NCBI GenBank assembly: GCA_947447625.1
Contig: CANFKS010000041.1
Coordinates: 1 to 35,076, forward strand
Source of the DNA: Rhodospirillales bacterium
GTDB lineage: Bacteria > Pseudomonadota > Alphaproteobacteria > Acetobacterales > Acetobacteraceae
Length of the DNA stretch: 35,076 nt
Direction: 5' to 3'
Below are positions 1 to 7,477 of the stretch, in pieces. The notes beneath the pieces are model-generated. The model was not told where the DNA came from and did not search any database. It was given only the letters and a program-made list of their open reading frames with translations. Position 1 is the first letter of the stretch. Every line of letters begins with the position of its first letter. A program made the position numbers and the translations under genes.

Positions 1-2
1 AC

Positions 3-173
3 ACGCATGGCGCGCTGCGCGGCACGGCATTGTCCGCGGCGCGCATCCTGCGCTGCAATCCCTGGCATCCCGGCGGCTATGATCCGGTGCCGCCGCCTTC
101 GACCCCGACCCAATCGACCCCGACCCAATCGACCCCGACACAGCCCACTCAGACAGAACGGACGGCACCCTAG
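3..173 (+). CDS. yidD: YidD, membrane protein insertion efficiency factor (C-terminal part only)
   Basis: The window opens inside this gene; reading from base 3 gives 56 codons and then TAG at 171-173. The visible part begins THGALRG and contains [16 protein letters not shown], which matches the conserved C-terminal end of YidD, a small membrane-associated protein that helps YidC and Sec insert inner-membrane proteins. The stop codon is directly abutted by the yidC ATG at 174, and the yidD-yidC order is the usual bacterial one. After the YidD core the protein carries a low-complexity Ser/Thr/Pro/Gln tail of about 25 residues, including three STPTQ repeats, which is not part of the conserved domain. 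The start lies upstream of the window. The family call rests on the short motif plus position. Confidence 0.85.
   Translation, partial: THGALRGTALSAARILRCNPWHPGGYDPVPPPSTPTQSTPTQSTPTQPTQTERTAP
99..143 (+). repeat. Tandem 15-bp repeat in the yidD 3' end
   Basis: Three in-frame copies of a 15-bp unit beginning TCGACCCCGAC run from 99 to 143. The first two are identical (TCGACCCCGACCCAA) and the third differs only in its last bases. Each encodes STPTQ. Because the unit length is a multiple of three, changes in copy number would keep the reading frame. Confidence 0.85.
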
Positions 174-1916
174 ATGGACCAGAAACGCCTGATGCTGGCG
201 ATCACGATTTCGATCGCGATCATGCTCGGCTTCCAGTTCCTGATGCCCCAGCCGCCCAAGACGGCGCAGGTGCAGACCACGGTTGCCGAGGGGACAGCGG
301 CGCCGTCCGCGCCTGCGACTCCGGGAGGCGTGCCGGGTGCGCCGGCCGCAGCCTCGGCCGCGGTGGCGCGCGATGTGCCGCGGGTGAAATTCTCCGCGCC
401 GCGGATCGGGGGCAGCATCAGCCTGCTCGGCGCGCGGCTCGACGACCTCGTGCTGAAGGATTTCCGCGAGACGATCGAGCCCAATGCGCCGCAGGTCCAA
501 CTGCTCCAACCGCGCAGCGACAAGGAGCCGACCTTCGTGCAGTTCGGCTGGACCGCGGCCGAGGGCAGCGGCGTGGTCGTGCCGGACGAGGACAGTGTTT
601 GGGCGCCGGCGGGCGAGTTGACGCCGGGCAAGACCTTGAGCCTGACCTGGGACAACAAGGCGGGCCTTGTGTTCGAACTCGTCTATGCGGTCGACAAGGA
701 CTATATGTTCACCGTCGAGCAGAAGGTGCGCAATGCGGGCGCCAAGCCGGCGTTGCTTTACCCATGGTCTCGCGTGCGGCGCGATTTCACGCCGGTGACG
801 GCGGGATATTATGTGCTGCACGAGGGTATGCTCGGCGTGCTCGACGGCAAGTTGCATGACGATGATCTCACCTATGCCAAGGTGAAGGAGAAGGGCGAGA
901 AGACCGGCGGTGTGGCGTTCGCGCTCAAGGGGGTGAGCGGCTGGGCCGGCATCACCGACAAGTATTGGCTGACCGCCATCATCCCGGACAAGGCGGTCAA
1001 GCAGGACCTCGCCTATCGCTACGTGGCCGGCGGCAAGGGCGGCTATCAGGTGGATTTCCTCGCGGTCGATGGCCAGGCGCTGGCGCCGGGGGCGGCGATT
1101 GCAACGACGTCGCGGCTGTTTGCGGGGGCCAAGGAGGTCCATCTGCTCGACCGCTACGAGAGCGAGGAGGGGATCGTCAATTTCGACAAGGCGGTCGATT
1201 TCGGATGGTTCTATTTCCTGACCAAGCCGTTTTTCTATGCGATCGACTGGATATACGGGAAGATCGGCAATTTCGGTTTGGCGATCCTGATTTTCACGAC
1301 GATCATCAAGGGTTTGTTCTTTCCGCTGGCCAATAAATCCTACCGCTCGATGGCCAAGATGAAGGAACTCGGGCCGAAGATGGCGCTGCTCAAGGAGCAG
1401 TACAAGGACAACCAGCAGGAACTCCAGAAGAAGATGATGGAGCTGTACCGGGTTGAGAAGGTCAACCCGGCGGCGGGATGTTTGCCGATCGCGATCCAGA
1501 TCCCGGTGTTCTTCAGCCTCTACAAGGTGATTTTCGTGACCATCGAGATGCGGCAGGCGCCGTTTTTCGGCTGGATCCGCGATTTGTCGGCGGTTGATCC
1601 CACCAATATCTTCAATCTGTTCGGCCTGATCCCGTTCGACCCGACGACGATGTTCGGCTCGATGTTGCATCTGGGCGTGTGGCCGGTGCTGATGGGCTTC
1701 ACGATGTATTTCCAGCAGATGCTGAACCCGCCGCCGCCGGATCCGGTGCAGGCCAAGATGTTCCAGTTCATGCCGATCATCTTCACCTTCATGATGGGCA
1801 GTTTTCCGGCCGGGCTGGTGATCTACTGGTCGTGGAACAATCTGCTGACGATCGCCCAGCAATCCTACATCATGAGCCAGGCCAAGAAGGCCAAGCCTCA
1901 CGTGACCCATGCCTGA
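174..1916 (+). CDS. yidC: Membrane protein insertase YidC
   Basis: 580 residues, the usual length for a Gram-negative YidC. It inserts and folds inner-membrane proteins, alone or with SecYEG. An N-terminal membrane segment (about residues 5-24) is followed by a large periplasmic domain (to about 340) and the conserved Oxa1/YidC core with its transmembrane cluster. Recognisable core sequence includes FPLANKSYRSMAKMKELGPK and, near residue 434, GCLPIAIQIPVFFSLYK. The hydrophilic-groove arginine of E. coli YidC is replaced by lysine (Lys379 in IIKGLFF), which keeps the positive charge and is my recollection of the common alphaproteobacterial form. The ATG directly follows the yidD stop. The 3' end overlaps engB by 8 bp, so the genes are probably co-transcribed and translationally coupled. 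Confidence 0.98.
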   Translation: MDQKRLMLAITISIAIMLGFQFLMPQPPKTAQVQTTVAEGTAAPSAPATPGGVPGAPAAASAAVARDVPRVKFSAPRIGGSISLLGARLDDLVLKDFRETIEPNAPQVQLLQPRSDKEPTFVQFGWTAAEGSGVVVPDEDSVWAPAGELTPGKTLSLTWDNKAGLVFELVYAVDKDYMFTVEQKVRNAGAKPALLYPWSRVRRDFTPVTAGYYVLHEGMLGVLDGKLHDDDLTYAKVKEKGEKTGGVAFALKGVSGWAGITDKYWLTAIIPDKAVKQDLAYRYVAGGKGGYQVDFLAVDGQALAPGAAIATTSRLFAGAKEVHLLDRYESEEGIVNFDKAVDFGWFYFLTKPFFYAIDWIYGKIGNFGLAILIFTTIIKGLFFPLANKSYRSMAKMKELGPKMALLKEQYKDNQQELQKKMMELYRVEKVNPAAGCLPIAIQIPVFFSLYKVIFVTIEMRQAPFFGWIRDLSAVDPTNIFNLFGLIPFDPTTMFGSMLHLGVWPVLMGFTMYFQQMLNPPPPDPVQAKMFQFMPIIFTFMMGSFPAGLVIYWSWNNLLTIAQQSYIMSQAKKAKPHVTHA

Positions 1917-2622
1917 GGACGAGGACCTTCCGGAGGCGGAGGCGCAGGACGATCTGCCGCCGCCGCCGGTGTTCGAGGAGGAGGATCCCGAAGTTGCGCG
2001 GCTCGCGGCGCTGGAGGCGGGGCGCAAGCTGTTTGCGGCGGAATGCGAGTTCTTCTTTGCGGCGCAGCGGCTGGATCAGTTGCCGCCGCCGGGATTGCCG
2101 GAGATTGCGTTTGCCGGGCGGTCCAACGTCGGCAAGTCTTCGCTCGTCAATGCGCTGACCGGGCGGAATACGTTGGCGCGCACTTCGGCCCAGCCCGGAC
2201 GCACCAAGCAGTTGAATTTCTTCAATCTTGGCAATCGTCTCGCGTTGGTGGACATGCCGGGCTACGGCTATGCGCAGGCTGCAAAATCGGTGAAGGAGGA
2301 TTGGCAGGGGCTGATGTTCCAGTACCTGCGGGGCCGCCCGACATTGCAGCGCGTGGTGTTGCTGCTCGATGCGCGCATCGAGGTCAAGGAAAGCGATCTC
2401 GCGGTGATGGGTTTGTTCGACAAGGCGGCGGTGCCGTATCTGGTGGTGCTGACCAAGGCGGATGGCACCAAGCCGGCGGCGCTGATGGCCAAGCAGGTTG
2501 AGGCGGGCGCGATTGCGCGCAAGCATCCGGCGGCGATGATGACGGCGATCACCACCTCAAGCCAAACCGGGCTCGGGATTGCGGAATTGCGGGCCGAGTT
2601 GGCGGCGCTCGCCAAGCCGTGA
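1909..2622 (+). CDS. engB: Ribosome biogenesis GTPase EngB (YihA/YsxC)
   Basis: 237 residues. EngB is a small TRAFAC-class GTPase needed for assembly of the large ribosomal subunit. The G1 loop GRSNVGKSS lies at about residues 70-78, the G3 motif DMPGYGYA at about 115-122 and the G4 motif TKAD at about 182-185. The first ~40 residues form an acidic, proline-rich extension (DDLPPPPVFEEEDPE) ahead of the usual domain start; it looks disordered and its role is unknown. The ATG lies inside the last codons of yidC, an 8-bp overlap, and yidC-engB adjacency is common in alphaproteobacteria. A 33-bp gap separates it from the downstream transporter gene. Confidence 0.97.
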   Translation: MPEDEDLPEAEAQDDLPPPPVFEEEDPEVARLAALEAGRKLFAAECEFFFAAQRLDQLPPPGLPEIAFAGRSNVGKSSLVNALTGRNTLARTSAQPGRTKQLNFFNLGNRLALVDMPGYGYAQAAKSVKEDWQGLMFQYLRGRPTLQRVVLLLDARIEVKESDLAVMGLFDKAAVPYLVVLTKADGTKPAALMAKQVEAGAIARKHPAAMMTAITTSSQTGLGIAELRAELAALAKP

Positions 2623-2655
2623 GGCGGCCACCGGGGCAGGGGGAAAACGGGGAGC

Positions 2656-3903
2656 ATGATGGTGTATCTGCTGGCCGCGCGGCGCTTCCTGCCGCTGTTC
2701 GTCACCCAGTTTCTGGGGGCGCTGAACGATAATTTGTTCAAGAACGCCATGGTGCTGCTGCTGCTGTGGCGCGCGGGCGAGGCGGGGCCGGCGCTGGTGG
2801 CGGCGGCGGGCGGGGTGTTTATCCTGCCTTATGCGCTGTTTTCCTCGCTCGCGGGGGAACTGGCCGATCGCAGCGTGATGGCGGGGCTGATCCGCTGGGT
2901 GAAGCTGTGCGAAATCGGGCTGATGGTGCTGGGCTCGGTGGGGTTGCTGACGGAGGATCCGTGGCTGCTGATGGGGGTGCTGTTTGGATTGGGGGTGCAT
3001 TCGGCGTTTTTCGGGCCGGTGAAATACGCGATCCTGCCGGTGCAGCTGCGCGCGGGGGAATTGGCGAGCGGCAACGGGCTGATCGAGGCCGGCACGTTTC
3101 TGGCGATCCTGATCGGCACCATCGCGGGCGGCGGGTTGGTGCTGCTTGAGGGCGGCGCGGGGATCGTCTCGGCGGCGGGGATTGCGGTGGCGGTGCTGGG
3201 CTATGCGGCCGCGCGCGGGATTGCGCGGACGCCGCCCGCCGCGCCCGGCCTGGCGCTCGACTGGAACATCTGGCGCGGCACGGCGCGGATCCTGCGGCTC
3301 ACCCGGGCCAAACCGGAGGTCTGGCGCGCGGTGCTGGCGATTTCCTGGTTCTGGACCGTGGGGGCGACGGTGTTGTCGCAGTTTCCGGTGCTGGCCAAGG
3401 ATGTGCTGGGGGCGGATGGCGCGGTGGTGACACTGCTGCTTGCGACGTTTTCGATCGGGATTGGCGCGGGGTCGGTGCTGGCGGCGCGGCTGCTCAAGGG
3501 GCAGGTCTCATGGCGGCCTGTGCCGTGGGCCGGCTTGGGCATGTCGGTGTTCATGCTCGATTTTGTGGTGGCCAGCGGTGCCGGGCGGTTTGCGGATCCG
3601 GCGGCGTTGGTGGGCGGGGCGGCGGGGTGGCGCATCCTGGGCGATCTGTTCGGTCTTGCGGTGTGCGGCGGGGTGTTTTCGGTGCCGCTTTACACGGTGA
3701 TGCAGGAGCGGTCGGACCCTGCGGTTCGCGCGCGGGTGATTGCCGCGAACAATGTGATGAACGCGGCGTTCATGGTGGCGGGCGCGATTGTGGCGGCGGG
3801 TTTGGCGCGCCAGGGGGTGGGTGCCCCGGTGATCCTGGGGATCACCGGGGTGGTCAATCTCGCCGCGCTCGGGGTGGTGATCGGCTGGGCGCAAGCGCGG
3901 TGA
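2656..3903 (+). CDS. MFS transporter, LplT-like (putative lysophospholipid flippase)
   Basis: 415 residues, almost entirely hydrophobic with room for about 12 membrane helices, consistent with a major facilitator. The N-terminal stretch FVTQFLGALNDNLFKNAMVL is characteristic of the LplT branch, which flips lysophospholipids across the inner membrane for re-acylation by Aas. No aas acyltransferase is fused to or next to it, so the substrate is unproven. The ATG at 2656 is preceded by a purine-rich stretch (GGGAAAACGGGGAGC); a second ATG follows at once and could also serve. Codons end predominantly in G. It probably continues the yidC-engB unit and converges on the CBS-BON gene, with 28 bp between the two stops. 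Confidence 0.85.
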   Translation: MMVYLLAARRFLPLFVTQFLGALNDNLFKNAMVLLLLWRAGEAGPALVAAAGGVFILPYALFSSLAGELADRSVMAGLIRWVKLCEIGLMVLGSVGLLTEDPWLLMGVLFGLGVHSAFFGPVKYAILPVQLRAGELASGNGLIEAGTFLAILIGTIAGGGLVLLEGGAGIVSAAGIAVAVLGYAAARGIARTPPAAPGLALDWNIWRGTARILRLTRAKPEVWRAVLAISWFWTVGATVLSQFPVLAKDVLGADGAVVTLLLATFSIGIGAGSVLAARLLKGQVSWRPVPWAGLGMSVFMLDFVVASGAGRFADPAALVGGAAGWRILGDLFGLAVCGGVFSVPLYTVMQERSDPAVRARVIAANNVMNAAFMVAGAIVAAGLARQGVGAPVILGITGVVNLAALGVVIGWAQAR

Positions 3904-3931
3904 GCGCGGCTTGCCGGGAGGAGCGGCGCCG

Positions 3932-4648
3932 TCAAACCATCAGGGCGCCGGGAAACAGCGGGTAGGGCTCCTCGGAGAGCACGATCATGTGGCTTTGCAC
4001 GGTATGCACGCCCGTGATGGCCTTGGCCGCGAGTTCGAGCGCGCGCTGTTCCTCGCGCGTGGTGACGAGGCCCCAGAGATGGACCACGCCATCGCTGACC
4101 ACCACCGAGTTGTCCGCCCGCCGGCTCCAGGCCTGGCGGGAGAGCTCGGCGATCAGGGCGGCCCGGATCGCCGCGTCATCCGCTGTCGCCCCTGCGGGGC
4201 TTGCCGGCGCGGTCGAGGCCAGGCTGCGCAGCAGGTTGGAGCGGCTGACGATGCCGACCAGGGCCCCGCCATCCAGCACCGGCACGCGCTTGACCCGTTT
4301 TTCCTCCATCACATCGGCGATTTCGGCGAGTGTCGTGCCTGGCGCCACCGTGATGACGGCGCGCGTCATGATGTCGCGCGCCACCTCGCCGTGAGAGCGG
4401 ACATAGTCGTTGGCCAGGGTTGCGGTCCCGGTGAAGAAGGCGAGCCAGGCGCCGCGCTGCTTTTGGGTGCCGAGTTCGGCGCGGCGCAGCAGGTCCCCCT
4501 CGCTGAGCAGACCGGTCATCCGCCCGGCGTCGTTGAGCACCGGAACGCCGCTGATCCCGCGGGAGAGCAGCAGGGTGACGATATCGCGAACCGGGGTGTC
4601 TTCGGTCACGGTGACCACCGGGGTGGTCATGATGGCGGCGGCGTTCAT
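3932..4648 (-). CDS. CBS-pair plus BON domain protein
   Basis: 238 residues on the minus strand. Two CBS motifs form a Bateman module: the first starts at IMTTPVVTVTEDTPVRDIV and the second at IMTRAVITVAPGTTLAEIA. A C-terminal BON domain follows (about residues 165-225, around VVVSDGVVHLWGLVTTREEQ). CBS pairs usually sense adenine nucleotides, and BON domains are thought to bind membranes or lipids. The reading frame stays open far upstream, but the start was placed at 4648 because AAGGAGAT (complement of 4654-4661) sits five bases before that ATG and the CBS domain begins at once. It is transcribed divergently from the universal stress gene and shares an FNR-type box with it. Proteins of this architecture are commonly annotated as stress or hypoxia-responsive; its exact ligand is unknown. 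Confidence 0.9.
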   Translation of the reverse strand: MNAAAIMTTPVVTVTEDTPVRDIVTLLLSRGISGVPVLNDAGRMTGLLSEGDLLRRAELGTQKQRGAWLAFFTGTATLANDYVRSHGEVARDIMTRAVITVAPGTTLAEIADVMEEKRVKRVPVLDGGALVGIVSRSNLLRSLASTAPASPAGATADDAAIRAALIAELSRQAWSRRADNSVVVSDGVVHLWGLVTTREEQRALELAAKAITGVHTVQSHMIVLSEEPYPLFPGALMV

Positions 4649-4672
4649 GGCACATCTCCTTGGACAATGCTT

Positions 4673-4685
4673 GCTTCCCCCTATG
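4673..4685 (-). promoter_or_regulatory. Candidate promoter -10 region for the CBS-BON gene
   Basis: On the minus strand the hexamer CATAGG (complement of 4680-4685) matches TATAAT at three of six positions. A start about seven bases downstream, near 4673, would put the centre of the FNR-type box near -42, the usual distance for an activator touching polymerase, with a leader of about 25 bases holding the AAGGAGAT ribosome site. The hexamer alone is weak; spacing is the support. Confidence 0.35.
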
Positions 4686-4708
4686 CGGGGGTGCGACGCT
4701 TTCTGACA

Positions 4709-4722
4709 TTGATCCAGATCAG
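4709..4722. promoter_or_regulatory. FNR/FixK-type box between divergent stress genes
   Basis: TTGATCCAGATCAG matches the FNR/FixK consensus TTGAT-N4-ATCAA at nine of ten conserved positions. It lies centrally in the 123-bp gap between the CBS-BON gene (start 4648, minus) and the universal stress gene (start 4772, plus). Its centre is about 56 bases before one start codon and 67 before the other, so a single site could activate both. This family of regulators (FNR, FnrL, FixK) controls genes for low-oxygen life. The regulator itself is not in the window. Confidence 0.75.
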
Positions 4723-4744
4723 GGTGGCGCATGCCCGCGCCGCC

Positions 4745-4757
4745 TAGGGTTGCGGCA
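4745..4757 (+). promoter_or_regulatory. Candidate promoter -10 region for the usp-ftsH operon
   Basis: TAGGGT at 4745-4750 matches TATAAT at three of six positions. A transcription start at about 4757 would place the FNR-type box centre at -41.5, exactly the class II activator position. The resulting leader would be only about 15 bases and carry AAGGAG (4759-4764) seven bases before the ATG. No good -35 hexamer is seen, as expected for an activator-dependent promoter. Confidence 0.4.
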
Positions 4758-4771
4758 TAAGGAGATACACC

Positions 4772-5638
4772 ATGTTCAAGCACGTTCTGGTTCCAGCCAC
4801 CGGCTCCGAGGCCGACGCTGCGGTGTTTGCCACCGCATTGCTGGCGGCCAAGCCGTTTGGCGCCCATATCGAATTCCTCCATGCCAAGATCGATGTCACC
4901 GAGGTTGTGGTCGCGATGTCGGCCGGTGGCGTGGGCGGCGGCGGGGCGGTCCAGGGCGTCGTCGATAAACTTGAGGAAGACGCCAAGCTCCAGGAGCAGA
5001 AGGCATGGAGCGCCTTTACCGGGTTTTGCGCAGCCAACAACCTCTCCACCAGCGGCAGCGCGCCCGGCTCGGGCCTGTGTGCCGATATGATCGTGGAAAC
5101 CGGCAACGAGGCCCAATGGGTGGCGGAATATGGGCGGTTTGCCGACCTCCTGGTGGTGGGGCGGACGCGCGACGGGCAGGATGTGGCGATGGATGTGCTG
5201 GAGGCAGGGTTGATGGACACCGGCAAGCCGCTGTTGATCGCGCCCAAGGTGCCGCCGGGCAGCCTGCTCGATACCGTCGTCATCGCCTGGAAGGATACGC
5301 CCGAATCGGCGCGCGCGGTTGCTGCCGCGATGCCGCTGATCGATCGGGCTGCCCGCGTTGTGATTCTTTCGGTCGGCGAGGGGGACGAGCCCGCCGATGA
5401 GACCTGCATCCGCCTGCGGAACGCGCTGCGCTGGCACAACGTCAACACATCCGTGAAGCCGCTGACCCGCGCCGGGCGCGCCCCGGTCGAGGTGTTGCTC
5501 GAAGCGGCGGGCGAACTGGGCGCGACGCTGCTGGTGATGGGCGGCTACAGCCACAGCCGGCTGCGCGAAGTCGTGTTCGGCGGCTTCACCCAACGCATCC
5601 TCAATGCGGCTGATCTGCCCGTGCTGATGGCCCATTGA
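4772..5638 (+). CDS. Universal stress protein, tandem UspA domains
   Basis: 288 residues, about twice a single UspA domain. The first half starts MFKHVLVPATGSEADAAVFA, and the second half begins around DTVVIAWKDTPESARAV, the typical opening strand and helix of a second Usp fold. The C-terminus reads VMGGYSHSRLREVVFGGFTQ, the Usp signature in a form lacking the canonical G-x2-G-x9-G-S/T ATP loop, so nucleotide binding is uncertain. A glycine-rich stretch (SAGGVGGGGAV) interrupts the first domain. A good AAGGAG site precedes the ATG. It is the first gene of a unit with ftsH, whose GTG start touches its stop codon, and it lies downstream of the FNR-type box. Such tandem Usp proteins are typically induced by low oxygen or stationary phase. 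Confidence 0.93.
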   Translation: MFKHVLVPATGSEADAAVFATALLAAKPFGAHIEFLHAKIDVTEVVVAMSAGGVGGGGAVQGVVDKLEEDAKLQEQKAWSAFTGFCAANNLSTSGSAPGSGLCADMIVETGNEAQWVAEYGRFADLLVVGRTRDGQDVAMDVLEAGLMDTGKPLLIAPKVPPGSLLDTVVIAWKDTPESARAVAAAMPLIDRAARVVILSVGEGDEPADETCIRLRNALRWHNVNTSVKPLTRAGRAPVEVLLEAAGELGATLLVMGGYSHSRLREVVFGGFTQRILNAADLPVLMAH

Positions 5639-7477
5639 GTGGCCCCCAAGCAGCCGCCGAAACCCTGGCTGATCCAGGTCTTCTGGGTGCTAGCCCTGGG
5701 TTTTTTGGTGTTCAGCCTGGTCGGCCAGACCGGCGGCGGCGCGGCGGAGACGATCTCCTACACGCGGTTTCGCCAGCTCCTTGCCGATGGGCAGGTGCTC
5801 AAGGTGGTGGTTTCGGGCGAGCAGATCCGCGGCGATTTCAAGGACAAGCAGCCCGATGGCAGCACCGGCTTCATCGCCCAGCGCGTGCCGCCGGACCTGG
5901 CCGAGATGCTGGCCGCTCGGGGTGTCGAGGTGTCGGCCGCGCCGTCATCGAGCGGGTTTGGCACCCTGCTCGGCTGGGTGCTGCCGCCGCTGCTCTTTGT
6001 CGGCATCTGGCTTGGCGCGTCGCGCCTGATGGGCGGCAAGGGCGGCGGCATGCTGGGCGGCGGGCTGCTCTCGGTCGGGCGCAGCAAGGCCCGGCTGTCC
6101 GCCGAAACCGACGTCAAGGTCAGCTTCGATGATGTCGCCGGGGTTGATGAAGCGAAGGAGGAACTGCACGAGATCGTCGATTTCCTGCGCACGCCCGAGG
6201 ATTTCGGCCGGCTCGGCGCCCATATCCCGCGGGGTATTCTCCTCGTGGGCCCGCCCGGCACCGGCAAGACGTTGCTGGCGCGTGCGGTGGCCGGAGAGGC
6301 CGGGGTGGCGTTCTTCAACACCAACGGCGCCGAATTCGTGGAAATGTTTGTCGGCGTCGGCGCGGCGCGGGTGCGGGATCTGTTCGAACAGGCCCGCGCG
6401 AAATCGCCCTGCATCATCTTCATCGACGAGCTCGACGCCCTCGGCCGCGCCCGCGGCGCAACCGCCGGGGGCGGGCAGGACGAAAAGGAGCAGACCCTCA
6501 ACCAGCTTCTCGCCGAAATGGACGGGTTCGACCGCTCGGCCGCCATCGTCATCCTCGCTGCCACCAACCGGCCCGAAATCCTCGATCCCGCGCTGCTCCG
6601 CGCCGGGCGGTTCGATCGCCAGGTGCTGGTCGACCGGCCGGAGAAGAAGGGCAGGGTGCAGATCCTCAAGGTTCATCTCAAGACGATCAAACTGGCCGCC
6701 GATATCGATTGCGATGCCATCGCGGCGATGACCCCGGGCTTCACCGGCGCGGATCTCGCCAATCTCGCCAACGAGGCCGCGGTGCATGCCACGCGGCGCA
6801 AGGCGGATGCCACCGCCATGCTGGATTTCGCCGCCGCCGTCGAGCGCATCGTGGCCGGCCTCGAAAAGCGCTCCCGCGTGTTGATCCCGCGCGAGCGGCG
6901 CATCGTTGCGTATCACGAAATGGGCCACGCTCTGGTTGCCCGCGCGATCCCCGGCGCCGATCCGGTGCAGAAGGTTTCCATCATTCCGCGCGGCATCGCA
7001 GCCCTCGGCTACACCATGCAACGGCCCGCCGAGGACCGCTTCCTGATGGGGGCCGATGAATTGCGCACCCGCATGGCCGTCCTGATGGGCGGGCGGGCGG
7101 CGGAAACCTTGATCGGCCCCGACGTTTCCACCGGCGCGGCCGATGACCTTGCGCGGGCCACCGATATTGCGCGCGGGATGGTCGCGCGCTTCGGCATGGG
7201 CGGCGCCCTGGGCCCCGTTGCATGGGATACCGAAACCGGTCATTTTCTTGGCGAGCAGGGCGCATTCTGGCACAAGCGGGTCTATAGCGAGGCCACCGCG
7301 CGGGAAATCGACGACGCCGTGCGCCGCCTGCTTGGCGAGGCGCTGGCGCGCGCGATCGCCATCCTGCGCACCAATCGCGCCGCGCTCGATGCGGGTGCGG
7401 AAGATCTGCTTGCCCATGAAATGCTGACCGGGGACGAACTCCCGGTCCCCGTGCCGGAAGGATCCGACGATGCGTGA
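5639..7477 (+). CDS. ftsH: ATP-dependent zinc metalloprotease, FtsH family
   Basis: 612 residues, within the normal FtsH range. It is a hexameric membrane-anchored AAA+ protease that extracts and degrades membrane and short-lived soluble proteins. Two membrane segments (about 10-29 and 110-130) bracket a small periplasmic domain. The AAA module has Walker A GPPGTGKT (about 204-211), Walker [12 protein letters not shown] and the second region of homology ending AGRFDR. The peptidase zinc motif is HEMGH at 426-430, with a likely third ligand Asp502 or 503 in [11 protein letters not shown]. The GTG start at 5639 immediately follows the usp stop (TGA then GTG), with no separate strong ribosome site, so translation is probably coupled. 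It is not in the tilS context I would expect of the housekeeping copy, suggesting a stress-specific paralogue. The 3' end overlaps the next gene by 8 bp. Confidence 0.95.
   Translation: MAPKQPPKPWLIQVFWVLALGFLVFSLVGQTGGGAAETISYTRFRQLLADGQVLKVVVSGEQIRGDFKDKQPDGSTGFIAQRVPPDLAEMLAARGVEVSAAPSSSGFGTLLGWVLPPLLFVGIWLGASRLMGGKGGGMLGGGLLSVGRSKARLSAETDVKVSFDDVAGVDEAKEELHEIVDFLRTPEDFGRLGAHIPRGILLVGPPGTGKTLLARAVAGEAGVAFFNTNGAEFVEMFVGVGAARVRDLFEQARAKSPCIIFIDELDALGRARGATAGGGQDEKEQTLNQLLAEMDGFDRSAAIVILAATNRPEILDPALLRAGRFDRQVLVDRPEKKGRVQILKVHLKTIKLAADIDCDAIAAMTPGFTGADLANLANEAAVHATRRKADATAMLDFAAAVERIVAGLEKRSRVLIPRERRIVAYHEMGHALVARAIPGADPVQKVSIIPRGIAALGYTMQRPAEDRFLMGADELRTRMAVLMGGRAAETLIGPDVSTGAADDLARATDIARGMVARFGMGGALGPVAWDTETGHFLGEQGAFWHKRVYSEATAREIDDAVRRLLGEALARAIAILRTNRAALDAGAEDLLAHEMLTGDELPVPVPEGSDDA

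Noticed and set aside
7-192. 61-residue Arg/Pro-rich frame at the window start
   Set aside because: A different frame of the yidD end, which is supported by conserved sequence and the stop next to yidC.
4649-5635. Upstream extension of the CBS-BON frame to a 567-residue protein
   Set aside because: The extension is antisense to the universal stress gene, whereas a good ribosome site and the CBS domain start at 4648.
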